The notes below the pieces were generated by a model. The model worked only from the letters and a program-made list of their open reading frames with translations, searched no databases and was not told the DNA's origin. The translations under genes were made by a program, and so were the position numbers. DNA of 64,000 bases from Schlegelella_A sp038318385 (GTDB lineage: Bacteria; Pseudomonadota; Gammaproteobacteria; Burkholderiales; Burkholderiaceae_C): assembly GCA_038318385.1 (NCBI GenBank), contig JBBQCD010000011.1, forward strand, positions 24,296-88,295, written 5' to 3'. Positions 24,201 through 32,465 of the stretch are shown here, piece by piece. How positions within the stretch are numbered: position 1 is the first letter of the stretch; each line of letters begins with the position of its first letter.

Positions 24201-25247
24201 ATGTTCCTCAAGGATTGCTGGTACATGGCCGCCTGGGCCAGCGAACTCGACCAGGGCAAGCTGATCGGACGCACCCTGCTCGAGCAGCCGGTGCTGCTGT
24301 ATCGCGGGGAAAGCGGCGTTGCGGTCGCGCTCGACAACCGCTGTTGCCACCGCGGCGCGTTGCTGTCGAACGGGCGTCGGGAGGGCGATTGCGTGCGCTG
24401 CCTCTATCACGGGCTCAAGTTCGATGCGGGCGGGCGCTGCGTGCAGATCCCGGGGCAGGACGTGATTCCGGCCAAGCTCGGGGTGCGCAGCTACCCCGTC
24501 GTCGAGCGCCAGGGGCTGATCTGGTTCTGGCCGGGCGACCCCGCCAGGGCCGACCCCGCGACGATCCTCGACTTCCCGTACCTCGACGATCCGGCATGGA
24601 AGGGCGTGCCCGACTACATGCACTACCAGGCCAACTGGCTGCTGATCGTCGACAACCTCAGCGACTTCGCGCACCTCGCCTTCGTGCACACGAAGACGTT
24701 GGGTGGCTCCGAGGAGTACGCGTTCGTGACCAAGCCGGTCGCGGTCGAACGTCTGCCGCGGGGCTTTCGGGTCGAGCGCTGGCACATGAACGCCGAGCCG
24801 CCGCCGTTCCATCGCAAGGTGATCCCGAATCCGCAGGACAAGGTCGACCGGCGCAACATCGGTCATATGGAGATCCCCGGGATCTTCATGCTCGAATCGC
24901 TGTTCGCGCCCGCCGGCAACGGGGCCGACAAGGGCAACTTCGCGGGCGCACGGGAATACCGCAACTGCCAGTTCATGACACCCGAGACCCGGCGTTCCAC
25001 GCATTTCTTCTGGAACTACCTCAACAATTTCGAAGGCGACGAGAGCTGGATCTCGGAGTCGCTGCACCAGAGCCTCATCGAGGGATTTCTCGAGGACAAG
25101 AGCATCATCGAAGGGCAGCAACTGGTGCTCGACGCCGATCCGGAGTTCCGGATGATGGCAGTGGCCGCCGATGCGCCGCTGGCGCACTTCCGGCGCACGC
25201 TCGCCCGCATGATCAACGACGAAGCCGGGCAGCGCCAGGCGGCGTGA
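24201..25247 (+). CDS. Rieske non-heme iron oxygenase, alpha subunit (vanillate demethylase type)
   Basis: A 348-residue oxygenase. The Rieske 2Fe-2S ligands are Cys48-x-His50 and Cys67-x2-His70. The mononuclear iron site is in DNLSDFAHLAFVH. Such enzymes hydroxylate or O-demethylate aromatic or other ring compounds using electrons from a reductase. No reductase gene is adjacent; the ferredoxin-NADP reductase at 61794 is a possible but distant donor. AAGGGAGA lies some 11 bases before the ATG, a rather long spacing. TAAGCT at 24131-24136 is a candidate -10 box. The substrate is unknown. Confidence 0.87.
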   Translation: MFLKDCWYMAAWASELDQGKLIGRTLLEQPVLLYRGESGVAVALDNRCCHRGALLSNGRREGDCVRCLYHGLKFDAGGRCVQIPGQDVIPAKLGVRSYPVVERQGLIWFWPGDPARADPATILDFPYLDDPAWKGVPDYMHYQANWLLIVDNLSDFAHLAFVHTKTLGGSEEYAFVTKPVAVERLPRGFRVERWHMNAEPPPFHRKVIPNPQDKVDRRNIGHMEIPGIFMLESLFAPAGNGADKGNFAGAREYRNCQFMTPETRRSTHFFWNYLNNFEGDESWISESLHQSLIEGFLEDKSIIEGQQLVLDADPEFRMMAVAADAPLAHFRRTLARMINDEAGQRQAA

Positions 25248-25291
25248 CGGCACGCCTAGGTGACGACGATCGACGAGGTGTGGCGCACGGC

Positions 25292-26059
25292 ATGAGTTTT
25301 CTGGCCATCGACATCGGCAACACGCGGCTCAAGTGGGCGCAGTACGCGTCGCCCCTGCCGGGCGCCAGGCTGCTCAACCACGGCGCCGTCTTCCTCGAGA
25401 CCATCGACCAGCTGGCCGAGAACGAATGGAAGAACCTGGCGCCGCCGACGAGCATGCTCGGGTGCGTCGTCGCTGGCGAGGGCGTGCGGCGCCGCACCGA
25501 AGAGCAGCTCGAACTCTGGGACCTGGCGCCGAGCTGGGTCGTTTCCTCGGCGCACGCCTGCGGTGTCAGCAACGGCTACGAGCATCCGAACCGTCTCGGG
25601 GTGGACCGCTGGGTCGCCCTGGTCGGCGCCTGGAACCGCGTGGTCGCGCACGGCGGGCCACGGCCGGTGCTGGTCGTCATGGTCGGCACGGCGGTGACGG
25701 TGGACAGCCTCGACCACACCGGACGCTTCATCGGCGGACTGATCCTCCCGGGCTTCGGCCTGATGCTGCGTGCGCTCGAGATGGGAACCGCCGGACTGAA
25801 GGCGCCGACCGGCGAAGTGGTCGACTTCCCGACCAACACCAGCGACGCGTTGATGAGCGGCGGCGCCGAAGCCATCGCCGGGGCGATCGAACGCATGCAC
25901 CGCAAGCTTCAGGCGCACACCGGGCAGTCGCCGGTGCTCTTGATGACGGGTGGCGCGGCGGTGAAGCTCGCACCGATCACCGACCTCGCGTTCGAAACGG
26001 TCGACACGCTGATCTTCGACGGCCTCTTGCAACTGCAGTCACGCCGCCTCGCGCTGTAG
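25292..26059 (+). CDS. coaX: Type III pantothenate kinase
   Basis: First enzyme of coenzyme A synthesis, phosphorylating pantothenate. A 255-residue ASKHA-fold protein with IDIGNTRLKW at the start, HPNRLGVDRW and VMVGTAVTVDSL in the middle and GGLILPGFGLM later; all are CoaX signatures. The family is normally about 250 residues. No birA is directly before it, a common partner in other betaproteobacteria. The ribosome site is weak. It converges with hslU, 11 bases apart. Supply of CoA fits the acyl-CoA pathways nearby, though coaX is a housekeeping gene. Confidence 0.93.
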   Translation: MSFLAIDIGNTRLKWAQYASPLPGARLLNHGAVFLETIDQLAENEWKNLAPPTSMLGCVVAGEGVRRRTEEQLELWDLAPSWVVSSAHACGVSNGYEHPNRLGVDRWVALVGAWNRVVAHGGPRPVLVVMVGTAVTVDSLDHTGRFIGGLILPGFGLMLRALEMGTAGLKAPTGEVVDFPTNTSDALMSGGAEAIAGAIERMHRKLQAHTGQSPVLLMTGGAAVKLAPITDLAFETVDTLIFDGLLQLQSRRLAL

Positions 26060-26070
26060 CCGTCGCCCGT

Positions 26071-27396
26071 TCAGAGGATGTAGCGGGACAGGTCCTCGTC
26101 GCGGGCCAGCTCCGCCAGCCGCTCGTTGACCATCGCCGCGTCGATCGCGACGCTGTGCCCGTCGCGATTCGGCGCGTCGAAGCTGATCTCGTCCAGCAGC
26201 CGCTCCATCACGGTCGAGAGGCGGCGCGCGCCGATGTTTTCGGTGCGCTCGTTGACCTCGAAGGCGATCTGCGCGATGCGCCGGATCGCGTCGGGCTGGA
26301 ACTCGAGCTGCACGCCTTCCGTCGCGAGAAGCAGGGTGTACTGCTTGACCAGGCTGGCATGGGTCTGCGTCAGGATCGCCTCGAAGTCCTCCACGCTGAG
26401 CGAGCCGAGCTCGACGCGGATCGGAAACCGGCCCTGCAACTCGGGGATGAGGTCGCTCGGCTTGCTGAGGTGGAAGGCCCCGGAGGCAATGAACAGGATG
26501 TGATCCGTCTTGACCATCCCGTACTTGGTGTTGACCGTGGTTCCTTCGACCAGCGGCAGCAGGTCGCGCTGCACGCCCTGGCGCGAAACCTCCGCGGCGC
26601 CGCTCGATTCGGAGCGCGAGGTCACCTTGTCGATCTCGTCGAGGAAGACGATGCCGTTCTGCTCGGCGTTGGCGAGCGCCCGGGTCTTCACCTCGTCGTC
26701 GTTGACGAGCTTGCCCGCTTCCTCGTCGACGAGAAGCTTGCGCGCCTCGGCGATGCGCAGCTTCCTCGCCTTGCGCTTGGGCGCGCCGAGGTTGGCGAAC
26801 ATGCCGCGCAGCTGCTCGGTCATCTCTTCCATGCCGGGCGGTCCCATGATCTCGAGCCCGGGCTTCGGATCGGCGACCTCGATCTCGATCTCCTTGTCGT
26901 CGAGCGTGCCTTCGCGCAGGCGCTTGCGCATCACCTGGCGTGCGGTGTTGTCGGGCGTGGCCGACTGCGCGATGCCGAACTCGGCGCGCGCGCCCGGCAC
27001 GAGGATGTCGAGGACGCGGTCTTCTGCTGCGTCCTCGGCGCGGCTGCGCTGACGGCGCATCGCGTCCTCGCGCTCCTGCTTGACCGCCATGTCGACCAGG
27101 TCGCGGATGATCGAGTCGACGTCCTTGCCGACATAGCCGACTTCGGTGAACTTGGTCGCCTCGATCTTGATGAACGGCGCATCGGCCAGGCGCGCCAGTC
27201 GCCGCGCGATCTCGGTCTTGCCGACGCCCGTCGGGCCGATCATCAGGATGTTCTTCGGCGTGATCTCGGCGCGCATCGACTCGTCGACCTGCTGGCGCCG
27301 CCAGCGGTTGCGCATCGCGATGGCGACGGCGCGCTTCGCGGCCTTCTGGCCGACGATGTGACGATCGAGTTCGGAGACGATTTCCTGCGGCGTCAT
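26071..27396 (-). CDS. hslU: ATP-dependent protease ATPase subunit HslU
   Basis: AAA+ unfoldase that feeds proteins to the HslV peptidase. From the ATG at 27396 (MTPQEIVSELDRHIVGQ) it has 441 residues, close to the E. coli length. Walker A GPTGVGKTE begins at residue 54; EVGYVGKDVDSIIRDL, a variable I-domain, NGIVFLDEIDK and the conserved C-terminal RYIL are present. An upstream ATG at 27465 would overlap hslV by 23 bases and adds residues not typical of the family. It follows hslV on the same strand and is co-transcribed. Confidence 0.96.
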   Translation of the reverse strand: MTPQEIVSELDRHIVGQKAAKRAVAIAMRNRWRRQQVDESMRAEITPKNILMIGPTGVGKTEIARRLARLADAPFIKIEATKFTEVGYVGKDVDSIIRDLVDMAVKQEREDAMRRQRSRAEDAAEDRVLDILVPGARAEFGIAQSATPDNTARQVMRKRLREGTLDDKEIEIEVADPKPGLEIMGPPGMEEMTEQLRGMFANLGAPKRKARKLRIAEARKLLVDEEAGKLVNDDEVKTRALANAEQNGIVFLDEIDKVTSRSESSGAAEVSRQGVQRDLLPLVEGTTVNTKYGMVKTDHILFIASGAFHLSKPSDLIPELQGRFPIRVELGSLSVEDFEAILTQTHASLVKQYTLLLATEGVQLEFQPDAIRRIAQIAFEVNERTENIGARRLSTVMERLLDEISFDAPNRDGHSVAIDAAMVNERLAELARDEDLSRYIL

Positions 27397-27442
27397 CGCG
27401 CTCGTCGGAAACGGCTTGGCCGACAGTTCGCGCCCGGCGCTT

Positions 27443-27979
27443 TCAGTCAAGGGTTTCGATGACATGGTTCTGGTTCGTGTAGATGCACAGGTCGCCGGCG
27501 ATCTCGAGCGACTTCTTGACGATGTCGGCGGGCGCCAGTTCGGTGTGCTGGACCAGGGCGCGCGCCGCCGCGCTCGCGTAGGAGCCGCCGGAACCGATCG
27601 CGACGATGCCGTATTCCGGCTCGAGCACGTCGCCGTTGCCGGTGATGATCAGGGAGGTTTCGCGGTCCGCGACCGCCAGCATGGCTTCGAGCTTGCGCAG
27701 GACCCGGTCGGTGCGCCAGTCCTTGGTGAGCTCGATCGCCGCCCGAGTGAGGTTGCCCTGGTGCTTCTCGAGCTTGGCCTCGAAGCGCTCGAACAGGGTG
27801 AAGGCGTCGGCCGTGGCCCCGGCAAAGCCGGCAAGGACACGGTCGTGGTGCAGCTTCCTGACCTTGCGCGCGGTCGCCTTGACGACGATGTTGCCGAGGG
27901 TCACCTGGCCGTCACCGCCGAGCGCGACCGTGTTGCCGCGGCGCACGCTGAGGATGGTCGTGCCGTGGTAGGTATCCAT
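27443..27979 (-). CDS. hslV: ATP-dependent protease peptidase subunit HslV
   Basis: Threonine protease of the HslUV complex. The 178 residues include a short propeptide MDTYHG, with Thr7 as the new N-terminus and nucleophile after cleavage (HGTTILSVRR). GDGQVTLGN and GSGGSYASAAARAL are conserved. It precedes hslU in the usual order. It lies 51 bases after the STAS-like gene, so it could also be read from further upstream. Confidence 0.96.
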   Translation of the reverse strand: MDTYHGTTILSVRRGNTVALGGDGQVTLGNIVVKATARKVRKLHHDRVLAGFAGATADAFTLFERFEAKLEKHQGNLTRAAIELTKDWRTDRVLRKLEAMLAVADRETSLIITGNGDVLEPEYGIVAIGSGGSYASAAARALVQHTELAPADIVKKSLEIAGDLCIYTNQNHVIETLD

Positions 27980-28030
27980 CGGCCCCAGATGAAGGTCGCG
28001 GCGCCCGTTTCAAGGGGCTCGCCGCGGCAC

Positions 28031-29839
28031 TCAGACGGTGCGAACCTTCACAGCGGCGTGCTCGTTGATGCCCATGGCGCCGAAGAAGAGCGCCACCATG
28101 CGGTGGGCGTCGACGAAGTTCACGGCCCGGTTCTCGCTGCGCCGGGCGAGCACCCAGTTCAGCAGGTCGCCGGCGGCGATGAAGTCGACGCGGATGAGGC
28201 GGGCACACGAGACGTTGACGATCGTCGCCGTACCGAGTTCGGCGTTCATCTTGCCGAGGGTCATCGCGATGTCGCCGACCAGCTGCCCGGAGAGCTCGAC
28301 GCTGCCGACCTGCACCAGGTTGGCGTCCTCGGTGAGCTGGGACTCGAAGAAGCTGGTGGCGACGTCGCTCACGACCGAGAGCGGCGGTTGCGTCGTTCCT
28401 TGGTTCGAGCCGCTGACGCGCACCGTGCAGCGCGCCGCCTCCCAGGAAGGGGGGGAGACTTCGTAGGTCACGCAGTAGTCGATCGCGCCCTCGTCGAACT
28501 GGTCGGGGCGGTTGGCCATCCGCAGGGCATCGAGACGCACCTGCCAGAAGGCGGGATCGGCGTCGCGAGCCCCGTTCGGGGCGGCTTCCTGCAACACCGT
28601 GAACAGGCGCTCGCCGCTCATCCAGCGCATGTCGAGGTCCTGCGGAATCCAGCTGCGGAACAGCTCGCTCAGGCGCCCGCAGGCCTCCGCGTCGATGCCT
28701 TTCATCGCCGACCAGTCGAAGACCCAGGGCAGCGGCATCTGCAGCGCGAGCGACGAGAGCTTCGCGACCCCTTCGGCGTCGAGATAGTCCGGGCAGACCC
28801 AGCCGACCTGGCCTTCGACCCGCGTCTTGCTGGGCCGCTCTTCGCTGGCCGCCTCGGCGACGAGTCGCGGCAGCGAGAACCATTGCGGCGCGGACCAGCC
28901 GAACTGTTGCGCGTAGTCGAGCGCCAGGCTCTCGAACTTGTGCTGCTGGCCGACAGCGCGGTAGAAGTCGAACAGCACCAGCCACGTCTCGGCATGCTGG
29001 GACCGCGATCCACCCACACCGGTCAGCGTCAACAGCGCCTGCTCGCACTGCTCGAAATCGGCGTTGGCGAAGGCGATCACCGCCTCGTCGAGATCGGGAT
29101 CGTGAGTCACCTCGTTGCTGACGGTGGCGAAGGCCTTCGAAAGCGCCTCCGGCACCGCATCCAGGTCGACGAGCGAAAGCGATCCGGTGCCGGGCGTTGC
29201 TGCTGCGACGGGGGCCGGGCTCGGGCGGGCAGGTGGCGGTGCTGGGACGGACGCGGCGGCTGGGGCCGGAGCTGGCGGGCGGCCCGGAACGGGGGCTGGC
29301 GCAGGCGCCGCCGCGCGCACGGTCGCTTCAGGCGCAACGAAATCGTCGACCCGCCCGCCTTGCGGCTCCGCCGGTGCCGGTCGCGGTGGGGTCGCGGTGG
29401 GAGGGCGGGCTTCGAGCGGAGCGGGCGCGGTGGGGGCGTTGTAGAACTCCGGACCCCGGCGCGTGGTGGCGGCGTAGTTGTCGCCGACCATCTGCTGCTC
29501 GATCTCGTCGATCTTCGCCTTGACACCAATGTCCTGGCGCGCGCCGCTGTCGGGATTGCGTGGCTCGGAATCGTCGAGTCGGGAAGATCCGCCGAGTGCC
29601 GCGAGCTGTTCGCCGGTCAGGCCCTCGCGGCGCACCTTGCGCAGCATGTCGAATTCGCGCTTGCGGACGAAATCGTTGCGCCGCTTGCGCTCGATCATCG
29701 CCTTCAGTTCGCCCTTGGCGTAGTCGTTCTCGCGCTGGTCTTCGGGGGGCGAGTCGATCTCGGCCCACTCCGTCGAAGGATTGGCCACGAACTTGACCAC
29801 CTTGCGAAAGAAGCTCGTCGTGTCTTTGGGTTCGGGCAT
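28031..29839 (-). CDS. Large STAS-like domain protein with Pro/Ala-rich linker
   Basis: A 602-residue soluble protein of unknown function. Residues 1-110 are charged and helical (KGELKAMIERKRRNDFVRKR). About 135-215 is a Pro/Ala-rich linker. Residues 230-350 look like helical repeats (YRAVGQQHKFESLALDYAQQ). The C-terminal part, about 460-590, has the strand-helix pattern of an MlaB-like STAS domain, ending DFIAAGDLLNW. STAS domains are often anti-sigma antagonists or part of lipid-transport systems. It stands between dksA and hslV, all on one strand. I know it only as a hypothetical STAS protein near hslUV in related genomes. Confidence 0.7.
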   Translation of the reverse strand: MPEPKDTTSFFRKVVKFVANPSTEWAEIDSPPEDQRENDYAKGELKAMIERKRRNDFVRKREFDMLRKVRREGLTGEQLAALGGSSRLDDSEPRNPDSGARQDIGVKAKIDEIEQQMVGDNYAATTRRGPEFYNAPTAPAPLEARPPTATPPRPAPAEPQGGRVDDFVAPEATVRAAAPAPAPVPGRPPAPAPAAASVPAPPPARPSPAPVAAATPGTGSLSLVDLDAVPEALSKAFATVSNEVTHDPDLDEAVIAFANADFEQCEQALLTLTGVGGSRSQHAETWLVLFDFYRAVGQQHKFESLALDYAQQFGWSAPQWFSLPRLVAEAASEERPSKTRVEGQVGWVCPDYLDAEGVAKLSSLALQMPLPWVFDWSAMKGIDAEACGRLSELFRSWIPQDLDMRWMSGERLFTVLQEAAPNGARDADPAFWQVRLDALRMANRPDQFDEGAIDYCVTYEVSPPSWEAARCTVRVSGSNQGTTQPPLSVVSDVATSFFESQLTEDANLVQVGSVELSGQLVGDIAMTLGKMNAELGTATIVNVSCARLIRVDFIAAGDLLNWVLARRSENRAVNFVDAHRMVALFFGAMGINEHAAVKVRTV

Positions 29840-30007
29840 GTCGAGTGGGCGGTCAGCGAGTCATGCACCGCCGCCCATCAGGCGACGCCTGCCCGGTCGG
29901 ATCCGACGCGACCGAACCACTGGCATTCGAGTCCGGCCTCGGGGGCGTTCGGGCAACCCCGGACGGCAGCCAGCCACGAATCCGAGGGGACGGACGGCCG
30001 TCCGGCC

Positions 30008-31087
30008 TCAGTCACCGAACATCTTTTGCTTGAGTTCACGCCGCTGTTGGGCCTCGAGGGACAGTGTAGCGGTCGGCCGCGCGATCAGCCGACCCAATCC
30101 GATGGGTTCGCCGGTTTCGTCACAGAAACCGTACTCGCCGGATTCGATCCGCGCCAACGACTGTGAAATCTTCTTCAGCAGCTTGCGCTCCCGATCGCGG
30201 GTGCGCAGTTCCAACGCATGTTCTTCCTCGATGGTGGCCCGGTCCGCAGGATCGGGGACGATCGAGGTGTCTTCGCGCAAATGTTCCGTGGTCTCGCCGG
30301 CGTTGCTGAGGAGGTCGTCCTTGAGCGCCTGCAGCGTCACGCGGAAAAACTCGAGCTGCTTGTCGTTCATGTACTCCGATTCCGGCATCGCCAGGATCTC
30401 GGGCTCGGTCAGGTCGCGACCTGACTTCGACTTCCAGGCGTTGGCGAGTTTCGGATCGGACTTCTGGGCGTGCTTCGGGACGTCGAGTTCTAGGTTGTTC
30501 ATCTGTCGGGTAGGCGGACGCGGCGGGGCGAACCGGTCGGCAAATCGGGAGGTAGGAGGCGGCAGGGGCATCTGCACCTGCGCCACGATGTACTTGGATG
30601 CGCCGCGACCCGTGCGTCGGGGCGGCGGCGGGGCCTCGCCGCCGACCTTCGGGGCCGGGGCGGGTGCGGGGCTCGGCGCTGCTGCAGCGGTGGACGGGGC
30701 GAGGGGCCGTTCGACCCCGTTAGGCCTCTTGGCGACCGCAGGCGGTTGGCTGGCGGCGGAGACCGCCGTCCTGGCCTTGGCGTGACTTGCCTTTTCAGCC
30801 GGGGGGTTCGCTGCGGCCTTCGGCGTCTTGCCAGCCGGCACGCTCTTGTCCTTGGCGGATTTCGAAGCGGGCAGGGGCTTGACGGCGGGCCGGGAGGGCG
30901 CCTTCGGTGTCATCTTCGCGCCGCTCTTGGCGGCCGGCTGGGAGGTCTTCGCCGCTGTCTTGACAGCGGTCTTGGCGGGCGATCTGGAGGCCGTCTTGGG
31001 GGCGGTCTTGGCGACGGGTTTGGCCGTCTTCTTGGCCACCGCCTTCTTGCTGGCGGCCGGCGTCTTCTTGATCGCTTTTTGGGCCAT
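30008..31087 (-). CDS. dksA: DksA-type RNA polymerase-binding protein with long basic N-terminal tail
   Basis: The C-terminal 145 residues are DksA, which binds RNA polymerase with ppGpp: a coiled coil (EEEHALELRTRDRERKLLKK) and a globular part ending LKQKMFGD. Only one of the four zinc cysteines remains (GFCDETGEPIG, and ATLSLEA where E. coli has two Cys), so it should fold without zinc, as is common in betaproteobacteria. Residues 1-165 are Lys/Ala/Pro-rich, like histone H1 tails. The total of 359 residues far exceeds the usual 140-150. Start ATG 31087 has GAGA upstream; no internal start has a ribosome site. A palindrome at 29991-30004 follows the stop. Confidence 0.88.
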   Translation of the reverse strand: MAQKAIKKTPAASKKAVAKKTAKPVAKTAPKTASRSPAKTAVKTAAKTSQPAAKSGAKMTPKAPSRPAVKPLPASKSAKDKSVPAGKTPKAAANPPAEKASHAKARTAVSAASQPPAVAKRPNGVERPLAPSTAAAAPSPAPAPAPKVGGEAPPPPRRTGRGASKYIVAQVQMPLPPPTSRFADRFAPPRPPTRQMNNLELDVPKHAQKSDPKLANAWKSKSGRDLTEPEILAMPESEYMNDKQLEFFRVTLQALKDDLLSNAGETTEHLREDTSIVPDPADRATIEEEHALELRTRDRERKLLKKISQSLARIESGEYGFCDETGEPIGLGRLIARPTATLSLEAQQRRELKQKMFGD

Positions 31088-31177
31088 GATTTTTCTCAAG
31101 CTGTCTCCGGGCACCGCGGTTGATGGACCCTCACGACAAGGGAGCGGCTGAGAGACCGCGGTTTCACGCCGCCGCGG

Positions 31178-31183
31178 ATTGTA
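31178..31183 (-). promoter_or_regulatory. Candidate -10 box for dksA
   Basis: On the minus strand these bases read TACAAT, one change from the sigma-70 -10 consensus. It predicts a leader of about 85 bases before the dksA ATG. No good -35 box is seen at 16-18 bases' spacing. The leader holds two CCGCGG palindromes near 31155-31180, which could pair. Confidence 0.35.
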
Positions 31184-31265
31184 GCGACGCAGACCGGCGT
31201 CTGGCGCTGCCATTTCGGGCCTGTTGCACCGCGGGCTCGACCGCGCTCGAGCAGGTCCCGATCGA

Positions 31266-32300
31266 TCAGGCCAGGCACTGCTCCAGGCCCTGCTGGAACA
31301 CGTCGCGCGGCAGGTCCAGCCCGATGAAGACCATCTTCGTGTTCTTCTTCTCGCCGGGGGCCCACTTCGGGCCGACGTCGCTGCCCATCAGCTGGTGCAC
31401 GCCCTGGAAGATGACCTTGCGGTCCGTGCCCTTCATGAAGAGAACGCCTTTGTAACGCAGCATCTTCGGGCCGTAGACCTGGACGATGGCGCCGAGGAAG
31501 TCCTCGAGCTTGGCAGCGTTGAACGCGCGATCCGAGCGGAAAACGAAAGACTTGACGTCGTCGTCGTGCACATGGTGGTGCGGGTGGTCGCAGTGCTCGC
31601 CGTGCTCGTGGTCGTGGTGGTCGTGGTCGTGGTCGTGGTCGTCGGCCTTGAGGAAGTCAGGGTCGATGTCGAGCTTGGCGTTGAGATTGAAGCCCTTGAG
31701 GTCGAACACGTCGGCCAGCGGCACCTCCCCGAAATGGACGCGGCGCTGCGGCGCGCGCGGATTCATGTGCTTGATGCGATGGATCAAGGCCTCGACGGTG
31801 GCATCGTCAACGAGGTCGGTCTTGCTGATGAAGATCTGGTCGGCGAAGCCGATCTGGCGGCGCGCCTCCTGGCGGGTGTCGAGCTGCCCCTCGGCGTGCT
31901 TGGCGTCGACCAGGGTCAGGATCGAGTCCAGCAGGTAGCTTTCGGCGATCTCGTCGTCCATGAAGAAGGTCTGCGCCACGGGGCCTGGATCGGCCAGGCC
32001 GGTGGTCTCGATCACCACTCGATCGAAGTCGAGCTCGCCCTTCCTCTTCTTCTCGGCCAGGTCCGCCAGCGTGGTCCGCAGATCCTCGCGGATGGAGCAG
32101 CAGACGCAGCCGTTGTTCAACTGAATGATCTGTTCCTTGCTGTCCTGGACGAGGATCTCGTTGTCGATGTTCTCGTCGCCGAACTCGTTCTCGATCACGG
32201 CGATCTTCTGGCCATGCGCCTCGGTCAGCACCCGCTTGAGCAATGTGGTCTTGCCGGAGCCGAGAAAACCGGTGAGGATGGTGGCGGGGATGAGGCTCAT
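31266..32300 (-). CDS. CobW/COG0523 family GTPase, probable metal chaperone
   Basis: A 344-residue GTPase of the CobW/YjiA group, which delivers metals (often zinc) to client proteins. Walker A GFLGSGKTT is at residues 11-19; the metal motif GCVCC is at 64-68; SKTD supplies base recognition. A histidine/aspartate-rich stretch at about 223-250 (DHDHDHHDHEHGEH) is a likely metal store and divides the two domains. The ATG at 32300 is preferred over a TTG at 32321 without a ribosome site. It lies downstream of dksA; a cysteine-poor DksA beside a zinc chaperone fits response to zinc shortage, but no Zur site was found. Confidence 0.88.
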   Translation of the reverse strand: MSLIPATILTGFLGSGKTTLLKRVLTEAHGQKIAVIENEFGDENIDNEILVQDSKEQIIQLNNGCVCCSIREDLRTTLADLAEKKRKGELDFDRVVIETTGLADPGPVAQTFFMDDEIAESYLLDSILTLVDAKHAEGQLDTRQEARRQIGFADQIFISKTDLVDDATVEALIHRIKHMNPRAPQRRVHFGEVPLADVFDLKGFNLNAKLDIDPDFLKADDHDHDHDHHDHEHGEHCDHPHHHVHDDDVKSFVFRSDRAFNAAKLEDFLGAIVQVYGPKMLRYKGVLFMKGTDRKVIFQGVHQLMGSDVGPKWAPGEKKNTKMVFIGLDLPRDVFQQGLEQCLA

Positions 32301-32465
32301 GGCGAATAGGACCTTGCGCAAGCGGAGGAGACCCCAGTTGGGGGCCGGCGACTGTCTTTCAAGGTAGCAGAACTGTCAAGCCGCGCCAGTGCGCTGCGGG
32401 TGGCCTCATCGGGTAAGCTTCCCGCCTTCATCAACCCGGGCCGCGCCACCGCCGCCCGGCACCGA

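Noticed and set aside
27416..30166. Plus-strand frame of over 900 codons opposite hslV and the STAS-like gene
   Set aside because: Antisense shadow; the minus-strand genes have clear family signatures.
30008..30502. Normal-length DksA from an internal ATG (MNNLELDVPK)
   Set aside because: No ribosome site upstream, and the frame is continuous from 31087, which has a usable start.
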